Made by a program: the position numbers and the translations under genes
The notes under the pieces: generated by a model
What the model was told of the DNA's origin: nothing
Database searches by the model: none
The model's input: only the letters and a program-made list of their open reading frames with translations
NCBI RefSeq assembly: GCF_900155525.1
Contig: NZ_LT706942.1
Location: forward strand, 48,552 to 112,551
Direction of reading: 5' to 3'
DNA from: Mailhella massiliensis
GTDB lineage: Bacteria > Desulfobacterota > Desulfovibrionia > Desulfovibrionales > Desulfovibrionaceae
Length of the DNA: 64,000 nt
Part shown: in pieces, positions 30,394 to 39,262 of the stretch
Position numbering within the stretch: position 1 is the stretch's first letter
Layout: every line of letters begins with the position of its first letter

Positions 30394-31578
30394 TTACTTG
30401 ATGCCGATTTCCTCATCGGTGAGGTAGCAGGCCGGATCTTCCGCCCATTCGTCGCCGTAGTAGGCTTCGGCGCGGGAACGGAAGTTGCCGCCGCAGATAT
30501 TGAGGAAACGGCATTTGGCGCAGCGGCCCTTCACGTGAGGCTTCTTGTCCTTGAGCTTGTGCAGAAGTTCGATGTTCGGGTCGTCCCATATTTCGGAGAA
30601 GGGGCGTTCGAGCACATTGCCGAACACATGGTGACGCCAGAACTGGTCGGCGGAAACATCGCCGTTCCAGGAAATGCAGCCGATGCCTCTGCCGGAGCTG
30701 TTGCCCTCGTTGAACTGCAGAAGCTGGAACACTTCTTCGGCGCGCTTCGGGTCTTCCCTGAGCAGGCGCATCCACACATAGGGCCCGTCGGCATGGTTGT
30801 CCACGGTGAGCACTTCCTTGGGCGTGCCCGCGTCGAAGCACTCGCGCGTCTTGTCCATGATGAGGTCCACGATGGCGCGGGTTTCCTGATGATTCAGGTC
30901 TTCGTTGATGAGTTCCGTGCCGCGGCCGGAGTACACCAGGTGGTAGAAACACACGCGGGGAATGTCGCGCTCGCGCAGAATGTCAAAAATTTTGGGAATT
31001 TCCACGGCATTGCGCTTGTTGATGGTGAAGCGCAGACCGACCTTGATGCCTTCTTCGCGGCAGTAGTCCAGACCTTCGAGAGCACGGCGGAAGGAACCCT
31101 TCACCCCGCGGAAATGATCGTGCACCTCTTCGCCGCCGTCGAGGGAAACGCCCACATAGGAAAGTCCCACGGCCTTGAGTTCCTTGGCCATGGCGCGGTC
31201 GATGAGGGTGCCGTTGGTGGAGATGACGGCGCGCATACCCTTCGCGGTGGCATAGCTCGCCAGTTCCGGCAGATCCTTGCGGATGGTGGGTTCGCCGCCG
31301 GAAAAGAGCATGACCGGCGCGCCGTAGGCGGCGAGGTCGTCGATCATGATCTTGGCCTGTTCTGTGGAAATGGGGTCCACGCCCTTGTCCGTTTCGGCCT
31401 GGGCGTAGCAGTGCACACATTTCAGGTTGCAGCGCCGCGTCATGTTCCAGACCACCACGGGCTTCTTGTCGGCGGAGAACTGGAGAAGGTGGGAAGGCAG
31501 CTTGCCGGAATGGCGGCCGTAACGCAGAGCGTCGGACGGTTCCACCTGCCCGCAGTAAAGCTTGGAAATGCCAATCAT
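30394..31578 (-). CDS. ahbC: 12,18-didecarboxysiroheme deacetylase AhbC (radical SAM)
   Basis: A 394-residue radical SAM protein. TRRCNLKCVHCYAQ (CxxxCxxC) lies near residue 50, GGEPTIRKD near 95, and a SPASM-type C terminus follows with GRCAKCRFLNICGGNFRSRAE. It removes the acetate side chains of 12,18-didecarboxysiroheme to give Fe-coproporphyrin III, the AhbD substrate. GAGGATCGTAC precedes the ATG. It is monocistronic here, with its own predicted promoter ~320 bp upstream and a strong terminator, separated from hemB-ahbD-ahbB by two unrelated genes. Confidence 0.93.
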   Translation of the reverse strand: MIGISKLYCGQVEPSDALRYGRHSGKLPSHLLQFSADKKPVVVWNMTRRCNLKCVHCYAQAETDKGVDPISTEQAKIMIDDLAAYGAPVMLFSGGEPTIRKDLPELASYATAKGMRAVISTNGTLIDRAMAKELKAVGLSYVGVSLDGGEEVHDHFRGVKGSFRRALEGLDYCREEGIKVGLRFTINKRNAVEIPKIFDILRERDIPRVCFYHLVYSGRGTELINEDLNHQETRAIVDLIMDKTRECFDAGTPKEVLTVDNHADGPYVWMRLLREDPKRAEEVFQLLQFNEGNSSGRGIGCISWNGDVSADQFWRHHVFGNVLERPFSEIWDDPNIELLHKLKDKKPHVKGRCAKCRFLNICGGNFRSRAEAYYGDEWAEDPACYLTDEEIGIK

Positions 31579-31903
31579 GTACGATCCTCACTGGTGCGCG
31601 TTGTCGTGAAGAGCGGACGGGAAAAACGCCGTTTCCCTGTCGCGCCGCAACGGATTCCGCCTTTTCGTCGGAAGGGGCGGAAGAATATGGCCCGAGGCAT
31701 GACGCGTCTGCGCTCTGTGCCGCCCGACGGCTTCATGCCTTTTCAACAATGTTACCAAAGCGCAGGAAAAAGACACGCTTTTCCGGTGCGTTGGGTGCAT
31801 CGGCCGGATGTGTGCCGTGCGTGCCGTTCCCCGGCGGGAAGGGCATGGGCACAAGTCGTACTTCCGTGCCGGAGGCAGGGAAGACCGAAGCCGAATGGGT
31901 GGC

Positions 31904-31932
31904 ATCATAGACGCACTGGCCCGCGGAATCAA
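31904..31932 (-). promoter_or_regulatory. predicted sigma-70 promoter of ahbC
   Basis: On the minus strand TTGATT, a 17-bp spacer and TATGAT give a near-ideal pair. The start of transcription would be about 31897. Confidence 0.62.
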
Positions 31933-31949
31933 GTGATTCCGGTCATAAA

Positions 31950-31966
31950 TCAGGAATAATTCCTGA
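31950..31966. promoter_or_regulatory. palindromic operator candidate upstream of ahbC
   Basis: TCAGGAATAATTCCTGA is a perfect 8-1-8 palindrome centred about 61 bp upstream of the predicted ahbC start point. The same core TCAGGAA-N3-TTCCTGA occurs upstream of the small winged-helix gene at 55807-55825. Confidence 0.6.
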
Positions 31967-32068
31967 AAAACTTTCTGCAGAAAAGCCCAAGGTTTCTTTC
32001 TCCGCAGGAAGGTTCTGGGGGCGTCCGTGCCGGGAAGCAGGCGGCTTTGCGGCATTCTGGCCGGGCAC

Positions 32069-33109
32069 TCAGTCCAGCACGCCGCCGGCGAGAACGAAGC
32101 CTTCACCGTCGTACACGGCGGCGACCTGTCCGGGAGCGGGGGGCTGCTGAGGCGAGGCGAAGGCAATGTGCATACGGTCTTCGTTGATGGTGACGTCTGC
32201 CGGTACCGGAGCCTGATGGTAGCGCACGCGCACGAAGAGTTTTTCCGGCCACAGATGCGGCGCGACCATGAGGTTGAGTTCCCCGGCGGAGCAGGACGTC
32301 ACGGGCAGAACATGCTTCGGCCCCACCACCAGGGTGTTTTCTTCCCGAAGGCGCTTCAGCACATAAAGCGGTTCCTTCCAGGCGATGCGCAGTCCTCTGC
32401 GCTGGCCTTCGGTGTACTGCCAGAGTCCCCGGTGACGGGCGATGATCTTGTTTTCTCCGGCAAGCAGCACGGGACCGGGCCCTGGCAGGTTCAGCCCCTC
32501 CTTCTGCCTCGCTTCCAGCCAGGCGTAGTGATCGTCGCCGGGGATGAAGCAGATTTCCTGACTTTCGGAAGGCAGCGGAGGCGTATGCCCGTGGTCGGCC
32601 AGCCATGCGCGGATGTCGGGCTTTTTCCACGGGGCAAGGGGGAACAGGCAGCGGCGAAGCCTCTCGACGGGCACCAGCGCAAGAAAGTAGCTCTGATCCT
32701 TGGCGGCGTCTTTTCCGGCGCGCAGGCTCCGCCCGTACACGGGGTGCTCTTCCATGGAGGCGTAGTGGCCGGTGGCGTAGGTTTCCCCGTATGCCGCGGC
32801 GGCATCGAGCAGCAGGCCGAACTTCATGGCGCGGTTGCAGATCGCGCAGGGATTCGGCGTGCGTGCGGCGGCATGGGCGAGAGCAAAGGGTTCCATGACG
32901 AAACGGCGGAACGGTTCTGCAAGATCGACCACGCGCAGCGGAACCCCGATGCTCCGGCAGAGTTCCCTCATGGCGGGGACGGGATCGCCGCCGGGGGGCG
33001 AGGGCAGAAAACGGGCGTGCAGAGCCGTGACCGAGTGGCCCTGTTCCTTGAGATAAAGCAGCGCAAAGAGGCTGTCTGCGCCGCCGCTGATGGCTACGGT
33101 GATGTTCAT
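32069..33109 (-). CDS. mnmA: tRNA-specific 2-thiouridylase
   Basis: A 346-residue enzyme that thiolates U34 of Lys, Glu and Gln tRNAs. The PP-loop SGGADS lies at residues 8-13, the first catalytic Cys is in NPCAICN, and the second is in SQEICFIPGDD. The central GxWQYTEGQRRGL-like segment is also present. The start at 33109 immediately precedes MNITVAISGG; the ribosome-binding site is weak, and a perfect 15-nt palindrome CATGTTC-C-GAACATG (33107-33121) overlaps the start codon. It is slightly shorter than the E. coli enzyme but complete. Confidence 0.93.
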   Translation of the reverse strand: MNITVAISGGADSLFALLYLKEQGHSVTALHARFLPSPPGGDPVPAMRELCRSIGVPLRVVDLAEPFRRFVMEPFALAHAAARTPNPCAICNRAMKFGLLLDAAAAYGETYATGHYASMEEHPVYGRSLRAGKDAAKDQSYFLALVPVERLRRCLFPLAPWKKPDIRAWLADHGHTPPLPSESQEICFIPGDDHYAWLEARQKEGLNLPGPGPVLLAGENKIIARHRGLWQYTEGQRRGLRIAWKEPLYVLKRLREENTLVVGPKHVLPVTSCSAGELNLMVAPHLWPEKLFVRVRYHQAPVPADVTINEDRMHIAFASPQQPPAPGQVAAVYDGEGFVLAGGVLD

Positions 33110-33257
33110 GTTCCGAACATGCCATCTGCCCGCGCGGAGAGCAAGGCCGTTTTCTCTCTCCCCGCACCGTTGCCAACGCCGCGGGATAGTCTTATGATGG
33201 AATCCTCCCGAAAAAGCGGGAGAACATGTCACCCTGTTGCCGAAAAGAGGTATTCTC

Positions 33258-34001
33258 ATGAAACATATGTTTGCCTGTGCGCTTCTGGCCGCTGCAACGA
33301 TGCTTTGCGGCTGTGCCGGATCTTCCATGTATCGTGGTGTGGACGCTTCCACCGGAGCCTTCGTTTCCACCTATTCCCCGGTAGTGAGCGTGAAGGCCGC
33401 TCCCGGCTACGATCAGGTGCTTTCCGGCTATACGCTGTGCCGCGTGCCCTATGAAAACAGTATGCTGCGCACGCTTTCCGTGGACGCCTGGGTTTCCCTC
33501 CAGGCCGGAGAAGGTTCGCAGCTCGTCACCGTGCTGGCGGAAAGCCCCAGCGACATGATCTGGGAGGTGCGGGCCATCGGCGTGGACTTCCAGTCGCTGA
33601 AGGTGCTGTACGAGAACAACGGCATCGCTCCGAACGACGCCACCGTGCATGTGTATGTGCGTCCCGCCTCCATGGACCCGTGGACGCCTCTGTTCGCGCA
33701 GGGCGGAAAGGCCGCCTGGCAGGGGGATACCCTCGTGGCCCGCTATGAATGGACGGGCGGAGCCGACAGCAGCAAGCTCATTGTGGAATACCGCGAACCT
33801 GCGCCGGAGATTCTCCCCGGGCTTGCCATGAACGTGGAGGATCTTGCGGCCTTCATCGCGCGTTCGCAGAAGGCCTTCACCCTTGAAGGCGTGACCTCGC
33901 CCGTGAATCCCCGCCCGCGCGAGACCGTGAGCGTGCCCGACAGGCTGCTTGCTCCCGTGCTCGGCGTGCTGAGCACCAATCGCATCATCATGGATATCTG
34001 A
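33258..34001 (+). CDS. putative lipoprotein (DUF4851-like)
   Basis: A 247-residue protein with a clear lipoprotein signal: MKHMF, a hydrophobic stretch, then LCGC with Cys19. The mature part is beta-rich and has no catalytic motif that I recognise. It resembles a lipoprotein family (DUF4851) that I associate with Desulfovibrio; that link is from memory and not certain. AGAGG lies 9 bases before the ATG. It is divergent from mnmA with a 148-bp gap, and ends in its own terminator. Confidence 0.75.
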   Translation: MKHMFACALLAAATMLCGCAGSSMYRGVDASTGAFVSTYSPVVSVKAAPGYDQVLSGYTLCRVPYENSMLRTLSVDAWVSLQAGEGSQLVTVLAESPSDMIWEVRAIGVDFQSLKVLYENNGIAPNDATVHVYVRPASMDPWTPLFAQGGKAAWQGDTLVARYEWTGGADSSKLIVEYREPAPEILPGLAMNVEDLAAFIARSQKAFTLEGVTSPVNPRPRETVSVPDRLLAPVLGVLSTNRIIMDI

Positions 34002-34034
34002 AAGGGCGACGGCGCCTTTTCATAACGGTTTTCC

Positions 34035-34074
34035 GGCGTCCGGCAGGCTCTGATTCCTGCCGGGCGCCTTTTTT
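34035..34074 (+). terminator. terminator of the lipoprotein gene
   Basis: Stem GGCGTCCGGCAGG / CCTGCCGGGCGCC (34035-34047, 34056-34068, one mismatch) followed by TTTTTT. Confidence 0.88.
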
Positions 34075-34144
34075 CCGCACGGCTTCCGGCAAGTTCATGC
34101 AGGAAGAAGCGGAGAGACTTCTCCGGGGGGCGGGGGAGGGGGGC

Positions 34145-34173
34145 TTGACAGAAAGGCCCCTCCTGAGTAAATA
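34145..34173 (+). promoter_or_regulatory. sigma-70 promoter of the rpsF operon
   Basis: TTGACA (34145-34150), a 17-bp spacer and TAAATA (34168-34173) lie 80 bp before rpsF. This is the strongest housekeeping promoter match in the window. Confidence 0.82.
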
Positions 34174-34253
34174 CAGCAATTCACCTTGTTCGCCGTATGG
34201 TTTTCCGGCAGGAAGTCGGAAGCGGCGGACCTCTGACCGTAAGGAGATCTTAC

Positions 34254-34568
34254 ATGCGCAAAATGGAAACCCTGCTGCTCCTTTCTCCGGAGCTGTCTGT
34301 GGAAGAGCGCGAAACCATCCTGAAGACCATGGATGAAGTGGTTGTCCGCGAAGGCGGCAAAATGCTTCTCGTGGATCAGTGGGGTATGCGCGATCTGGCC
34401 TATCCTGTCCGTAAGCAGATGCGCGGCTTCTATGTCCGCCTCGAATACGCCGCTCCTTCTCAGCTCGTGGCTGAACTGGAACGCATCATCCGCATCACCG
34501 ACGGCGTGTTCAAGTTCATGACCGTCAAGCTGGCTGATTCCGTTGAAGCCACCGAGGAGGTCGCGTAA
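34254..34568 (+). CDS. rpsF: 30S ribosomal protein S6
   Basis: A 104-residue protein with the S6 ferredoxin-like layout: a first strand [34 protein letters not shown] in the middle, and [17 protein letters not shown] near the end. It binds S18 on the 30S platform. TAAGGAGATCTTAC precedes the ATG at 34254. Its stop overlaps the rpsR start by one base. Confidence 0.96.
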   Translation: MRKMETLLLLSPELSVEERETILKTMDEVVVREGGKMLLVDQWGMRDLAYPVRKQMRGFYVRLEYAAPSQLVAELERIIRITDGVFKFMTVKLADSVEATEEVA

Positions 34569-34831
34569 TGGCTTTCCGTAAGAAGTTTGCTCCTCGCCGC
34601 AAGTTCTGCCGCTTCTGCGCCGACGCCGAACTGGCTCTCGATTACAAGCGTCCCGACATCCTCCGCGACTTCATCACCGAACGCGGCAAGATCGTCGCCC
34701 GCCGCATTACCGGCACCTGCGCCAAGCATCAGCGCGCTCTGACCACCGAAATCAAGCGCGCCCGCCAGATGGCCCTGCTGTTCTACACTTCCGCCCATTC
34801 CAGCGAAGTGAAGAAGAAGACCAACATCTAA
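34568..34831 (+). CDS. rpsR: 30S ribosomal protein S18
   Basis: An 87-residue basic protein. CRFCAD near the N terminus and [12 protein letters not shown] form the four-position zinc-type motif retained in many anaerobes. The core [17 protein letters not shown] segment and the [12 protein letters not shown] helix are standard. Translation is probably coupled to rpsF through the TAATG overlap. Confidence 0.96.
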   Translation: MAFRKKFAPRRKFCRFCADAELALDYKRPDILRDFITERGKIVARRITGTCAKHQRALTTEIKRARQMALLFYTSAHSSEVKKKTNI

Positions 34832-34848
34832 CGGCATAGGAGAGCAAA

Positions 34849-35367
34849 ATGAAAGTTATCCTTCGTGCCGACGTTGAAAAGCTCGGTCACCTCGGCGACA
34901 TCGTCAATGTCAAGCCCGGTTACGGCCGCAACTACCTGCTTCCTCAGCAGCTTGCCAGCCTTGCCACTCCCGCCAACATCCGCGTGTTCGAACTGGAACG
35001 CAAGAAGCTGCAGGCCCGTATGGACGCCCTTCGCGCTGCTGCCGCCGACCTCGCTTCCAAGCTGGAAGGCGTGGTGGTGACCATCACCATGCGTGTTGGT
35101 GAAAACGACAAGCTCTACGGCTCCGTGACGCCCGCCATGATCGGCGACGCCCTTGCCGCCATGGGCATTGAAGTGGACCGCCATCGTCTGCTGCTCGACG
35201 GCGCCATCCGCACTCTGGGCGAACACCATGTGCGCGCCCGTCTGCACGCCGACGTGGTTCCCGCCTTCACCGTGAAGATCGTGTCTGAAGAAAAGCACAT
35301 CGTTGAAGAAGAAGCTCCCGTGGAAGCCCCTGCCGCCGAAGCGGAAGCTCCTGCTGAAAATGCCTGA
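34849..35367 (+). CDS. rplI: 50S ribosomal protein L9
   Basis: A 172-residue protein. The N-terminal domain MKVILRADVEKLGHLGDIVNVK and PGYGRNYLLPQ are diagnostic; a long connecting helix and the C-terminal rRNA-binding domain follow. An extra C-terminal tail rich in Glu, Ala and Pro (about 20 residues) exceeds the usual L9 length. AGGAG lies 8 bases before the start. Confidence 0.96.
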   Translation: MKVILRADVEKLGHLGDIVNVKPGYGRNYLLPQQLASLATPANIRVFELERKKLQARMDALRAAAADLASKLEGVVVTITMRVGENDKLYGSVTPAMIGDALAAMGIEVDRHRLLLDGAIRTLGEHHVRARLHADVVPAFTVKIVSEEKHIVEEEAPVEAPAAEAEAPAENA

Positions 35368-35394
35368 TCAGCTTCTTCGGAAGCCTGACGAGTC

Positions 35395-36858
35395 ATGGAC
35401 AGCCCGGATACCGTCATGAATGAGGCCGCTGCTCCTTCGCGGAGCGGCGGCTCTCGTCGTTCTTCCCGCCAGGAAGGCGATCTTTCCGAACGCGCGCGCG
35501 ACGACCTTCTGCGCCGCGTGCCTCCGCACAGCGAAGAAGCCGAACAGGCCGTTCTGAGCGGTGTTTTTCTGCGTCCGGATCTTCTGCAGGAAATCGTCGA
35601 CCAGCTTCGGGATACGGATTTTTATATTCCCGCGCACCGCATCATCTTCGGGGCGTTCATGGCTCTTTTCGAGCAGAACACCCCGGTGGACGAAGTGACG
35701 GTGTTCGACTGGCTGGTGAATCATTCCCAGCTTGAGGCCGCCGGCGGCGCCGCGTACCTGGGCGACCTTTCCCGCGCGGTGGTGAGCGGCGCAAACGCCG
35801 TACACTGGGCCAAGATCGTGCGCGACAAGGCCATGCAGCGCACTCTCATCGAAACTTCCGCCCAGATCATCAGCAACTGTTACGACGCCACCAAGGACGT
35901 GCCCACGCTCCTTGATGAGTCGGAACGCGCCATATTTTCCATTTCCGAACGCGCCAACAGCAAGACGTTCAGCAGCAGCAGCGAGCTTGTGCGTTCCGTG
36001 TTCGACGAACTTCTCGCCCGCTACAACAACAAGAGCGTGACCACGGGCGTGCCTACGGGCTACATGCAGCTCGACAAGATGACGGCGGGGCTTCAGCCCA
36101 CCGACCTCATCATTCTTGCGGCCCGTCCCTCCATGGGCAAGACGGCCTTCGCCCTCAACGTGGCCATGCGCGCCGCTCTGAGCGGCGGGGCCACGGTGGC
36201 CATATTCTCCCTGGAAATGAGCAAGGAATCCCTTATGGACCGTATGCTCTGCGCCTGGGGCAGGGTGGAACTTTCCCGCGTGAGAAGAGGCTTTCTGGAA
36301 GACGACGACTGGGCCAAGCTTTCCGCTTCGGCCGATGCTCTTTCCCGCGCGAAGATATTCATTGACGATACGGCGGGCCTTACCCCCCTGGCGCTGCGTG
36401 CGCGTTGCCGCCGCCTCAAGGCCGAACACGGACTTGACCTTGTGATGGTGGACTACCTCCAGCTCATGCACTCCGCCCGCAACGATTCCCGAGAACTGGA
36501 AATTTCCGATATATCGCGCAATCTCAAGGCCCTTGCCAAGGAACTCAAGGTTCCCGTCATCGCGCTTTCCCAGCTCAACCGTAAGGTGGAAGAACGTACG
36601 GACAAGCGTCCCGTGCTTTCCGACCTGCGTGAATCCGGCGCCATCGAACAGGACGCCGACCTCATCATGTTCATTCATCGTGAGGATGCCTACAACAAGA
36701 AGGGCGACCGCCCGAAGACCGGCATTGCCGAAATCATCATCGGCAAGCACAGAAACGGCCCCACCGGTACGGTGGAACTGGCGTACCGGCCGGAGTTCAC
36801 GGCCTTCGACGACCTGGAAACCACCTATATCGAACCTTCGGAGTCGCAGCAGGGCTGA
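35395..36858 (+). CDS. dnaB: replicative DNA helicase DnaB
   Basis: A 487-residue hexameric helicase that unwinds DNA ahead of the replication fork. The N-terminal domain starts with VPPHSEEAEQAVLSG. The RecA-like motor has ARPSMGKTAF (Walker A) near residue 245, a Walker B region LDLVMVDYLQLM, and arginine-finger motifs. The first ~40 residues form a Ser/Arg-rich extension absent from E. coli DnaB. It closes the rpsF-rpsR-rplI-dnaB cluster, an arrangement common in bacteria, with a weak ribosome-binding site (GGAAG). Confidence 0.96.
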   Translation: MDSPDTVMNEAAAPSRSGGSRRSSRQEGDLSERARDDLLRRVPPHSEEAEQAVLSGVFLRPDLLQEIVDQLRDTDFYIPAHRIIFGAFMALFEQNTPVDEVTVFDWLVNHSQLEAAGGAAYLGDLSRAVVSGANAVHWAKIVRDKAMQRTLIETSAQIISNCYDATKDVPTLLDESERAIFSISERANSKTFSSSSELVRSVFDELLARYNNKSVTTGVPTGYMQLDKMTAGLQPTDLIILAARPSMGKTAFALNVAMRAALSGGATVAIFSLEMSKESLMDRMLCAWGRVELSRVRRGFLEDDDWAKLSASADALSRAKIFIDDTAGLTPLALRARCRRLKAEHGLDLVMVDYLQLMHSARNDSRELEISDISRNLKALAKELKVPVIALSQLNRKVEERTDKRPVLSDLRESGAIEQDADLIMFIHREDAYNKKGDRPKTGIAEIIIGKHRNGPTGTVELAYRPEFTAFDDLETTYIEPSESQQG

Positions 36859-37383
36859 AAGGCCGTCACAGGGCTTTCGGCATGTTGAACCGGGGTCTCC
36901 GGCTTTTTGCCGGAACAGTGCGGAAAAAGAAGCAAAGGGGAAGGCAGCGCCTTCCCTTTTTTGCATGCGGAAGGTCCTGTTTTTCCGGTGTCTGCCGGGA
37001 AGTTCCGCCGCTTTTTCGTAACAGAGGGGCTGCTTTTAGTATTCAACTTCCGCGTGCTGAAGGAAGTTTTTCCGACCGGCCCTGCGATGCGGCTCTTTGT
37101 ATGCTCTTTTCCCGGAAGCTGATTTCCTCCGTCCGGCAGATTTTCCGGCGATTTCCCGGCGGAAGCATGATCGGCGCTTTTTTCCCGGAGCATCGCACGA
37201 TGAACAGGGGAATATTTCGTGGCTTATGAAGTTTTCATGCTTTCCGGAGCAATCGCAGCTTTTGAATATGCGGGGGAAAGGCGTACTCTGTGCGGTACGG
37301 CGTCGGCGGCGGGCGGTCGCTTAGCCGGAAGCCGGGAAAACAGACGCCCGGATTTCGGGAGAACTGGAATAAAAGGATTTTTC
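36859..37383. other. 525-bp region after dnaB
   Basis: The dnaB terminator lies at its left end. The remainder shows no gene with a credible start or composition; the open frames there are GC-rich, Phe/Arg-biased shadows. Confidence 0.45.
36934..36963 (+). terminator. terminator of the rpsF-dnaB cluster
   Basis: Stem GGGAAGGC / GCCTTCCC (36938-36945, 36949-36956) with a 3-nt loop, followed by six T. Confidence 0.88.
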
Positions 37384-37761
37384 ATGCTGCTGGCCGTCTT
37401 CTTTTCCGGTACGGGAAATGCCGGGGAGGAGCTTGCTCCGGGGTACGATGTCTGCATGGAGCATGCCCTTTCCGACATGGACATGATGCAGTGTGCCTCC
37501 GAGGTCTGTGAGCACTGGGACAGGGGACTGAATGAAAACTATGCGGCGGCTCTGAAAGTATGCGCTTCCGTTTTCGCTCCTGAAGCATGCAGGGCCAATG
37601 TCAGCAAGGCGGAAAGGTTCTGGGGGCAGTATAAGGAAGCCATGTTCGACGCATTGATGGAACTGGCCGGAAGGGGGAGCCTTGCCTGCCTTTCCTCTCA
37701 GAGCTTTCTGACGGAAGAGACCAGAAAGCAGGCCCTTCTGCCGGGTACGGCGGGCCGGTAG
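37384..37761 (+). CDS. LprI-like small exported protein
   Basis: A 125-residue protein beginning with a short hydrophobic stretch MLLAVFFSGTGNA, a probable signal peptide. The mature part has six regularly placed cysteines and ends in a helical region (NYAAALKVC, CRANVSKAERFWGQYKEAMFDAL). The W-x-x-Y/K helix and Cys pattern recall the LprI/DUF1311 fold of lysozyme inhibitors, but similarity is weak. The start follows AAAGG by 7 bases; an upstream extension in the same frame lacks a ribosome-binding site. Confidence 0.5.
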   Translation: MLLAVFFSGTGNAGEELAPGYDVCMEHALSDMDMMQCASEVCEHWDRGLNENYAAALKVCASVFAPEACRANVSKAERFWGQYKEAMFDALMELAGRGSLACLSSQSFLTEETRKQALLPGTAGR

Positions 37762-37904
37762 GAGAGCCTCGTCCTTTTCCTGCCTGTAAAATCCGCCCCT
37801 GTTTCCCGCATGCTGCTTGCCTTGCGGCCTGCGTACATGCTACTAGGAGCAGGGCGCGCCGTTTTCCGCCCTTCACGGCTTTTTCCCGGCGACCGGAGAA
37901 GCAT

Positions 37905-39248
37905 ATGCCATTCTGGAATAAAGAGCGTCTCAGTCCTTCGCAGATCATCATCCTCGGTTATTTTCTGCTCATTCTCTGCGGAACGGGGCTGCTCATGCTC
38001 CCCTTCACCACCAGGGACGGACTGGGGGCCGCTTTCGGTGACGCGCTGTTCACCGCAACCTCGGCCATTACCGTCACCGGCCTTGTGGTGCACGACACCA
38101 TGCGCTACTGGTCATGGTTCGGGCAGGCCGTCATTCTGCTGCTCATTCAGATGGGCGGGCTCGGCGTCATCAGCATGGCCGTGGCCGTAGCCGTGCTGGC
38201 CGGTCAGAAAATCGGCTTCCGTATGCGCTGGGTGATGCAGGAATCCATTTCCGCGCCGCATCTTGCGGGGATAGTACGCCTGACGGGGTTTATTTTCCGC
38301 ACCGTGCTGACCGTGGAGCTTTTCGGCGCAGCGCTTCTGTCCCTGCGTTTCTGCCCGCAGATGGGCCTCGGACAGGGACTGTGGATGGCGCTTTTCCATG
38401 CCGTTTCCGCCTTCTGCAACGCCGGATTCGACCTCATGGGGGCGGCGCAGCCGTACTCCTCCCTTACGGCATGGGGGGCTGACCCGCTTGTCTGCCTTGT
38501 CATCGCTTCGCTCATCACGCTGGGCGGCATAGGCTTTCTTACCATGCATGACGTGCGTTCCTGCGGGCGGCATTTCAGGCGTTACAGCCTGCAGAGCAAG
38601 CTGGTGCTGCTGTGCAGTGCAGCCTTGACTGCCGGAGGATTTCTTTTTTTCTTCTTTTTTGAGTTTCAGCGGGAAGGCTGGGGCATGAATGCGCCGGAAG
38701 CTGCGCTCAGCGCGCTTTTCCAGTCCGTAAGTCCGCGCACGGCGGGGTTCAACAGCGTGGATCTTTCCGCCCTGAGTCCTCTCTCGCAGTTCGTCACCAT
38801 ACTGCTCATGCTTGTGGGGGCCGCGCCCGGTTCCACGGGCGGCGGATTCAAGGTGACTACGCTTGCCGTGCTTCTTCTGGCGTTCATGGCCATTTTTCTG
38901 CACCGGAACGACGTGCGCGGTTTCGGTCGCAGACTTCCCGACATGGCGCTGCGAAAGGCTTCCGGCATATTTCTGTGCTATCTTCTGCTTTTTCTGGCAG
39001 GGGGGATGCTTCTTTCGGCGCTGGACGAGCTGCCGCTCATGACGGCGTTTTTCGAATCCGCCTCGGCCATAGCCACGGTGGGCCTTTCTCTGGGGGCGAC
39101 GCCCCATCTTTCCGACGAGTCGCGCATGATTGTCATGGCGCTCATGTATTTCGGCAGAGTGGGCGGACTTACGGTATTGTTTGCGGTTTCCTCGGGCATA
39201 CGGCAGGACGGCTTCCGTTACCCCGCCGAAGATGTGGCCGTGGGCTGA
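37905..39248 (+). CDS. TrkH/KtrB-family potassium transporter
   Basis: A 447-residue membrane protein with four repeated M1-P-M2 units. Selectivity-filter-like loops are visible: TATSAITVTGLVV, HAVSAFCNAGFDL, QSVSPRTAGFNSVD and ESASAIATVGLSLG, each keeping the central Gly. It forms the potassium-permeable core. GGAG precedes the ATG. The gating partner TrkA/KtrA follows 14 bp later, so the two are one operon. Size and the single RCK domain of the partner favour the Ktr type over E. coli TrkH-TrkA. Confidence 0.93.
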   Translation: MPFWNKERLSPSQIIILGYFLLILCGTGLLMLPFTTRDGLGAAFGDALFTATSAITVTGLVVHDTMRYWSWFGQAVILLLIQMGGLGVISMAVAVAVLAGQKIGFRMRWVMQESISAPHLAGIVRLTGFIFRTVLTVELFGAALLSLRFCPQMGLGQGLWMALFHAVSAFCNAGFDLMGAAQPYSSLTAWGADPLVCLVIASLITLGGIGFLTMHDVRSCGRHFRRYSLQSKLVLLCSAALTAGGFLFFFFFEFQREGWGMNAPEAALSALFQSVSPRTAGFNSVDLSALSPLSQFVTILLMLVGAAPGSTGGGFKVTTLAVLLLAFMAIFLHRNDVRGFGRRLPDMALRKASGIFLCYLLLFLAGGMLLSALDELPLMTAFFESASAIATVGLSLGATPHLSDESRMIVMALMYFGRVGGLTVLFAVSSGIRQDGFRYPAEDVAVG

Positions 39249-39262
39249 AAAGGAGTGTCGGC

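Larger units (their letters stand above)
31579..32068. other. 490-bp region upstream of ahbC
   Basis: No gene is evident; frames here are GC-rich shadows. It contains the predicted ahbC promoter (31904-31932), a palindrome further upstream (31950-31966), and an implied untranslated leader of about 320 nt. Confidence 0.5.

Noticed and set aside
33107..33121. Palindrome CATGTTC-C-GAACATG as a LexA-type SOS box
   Set aside because: Spacing does not fit known LexA boxes and it overlaps the mnmA start codon; could be chance or a local mRNA hairpin.
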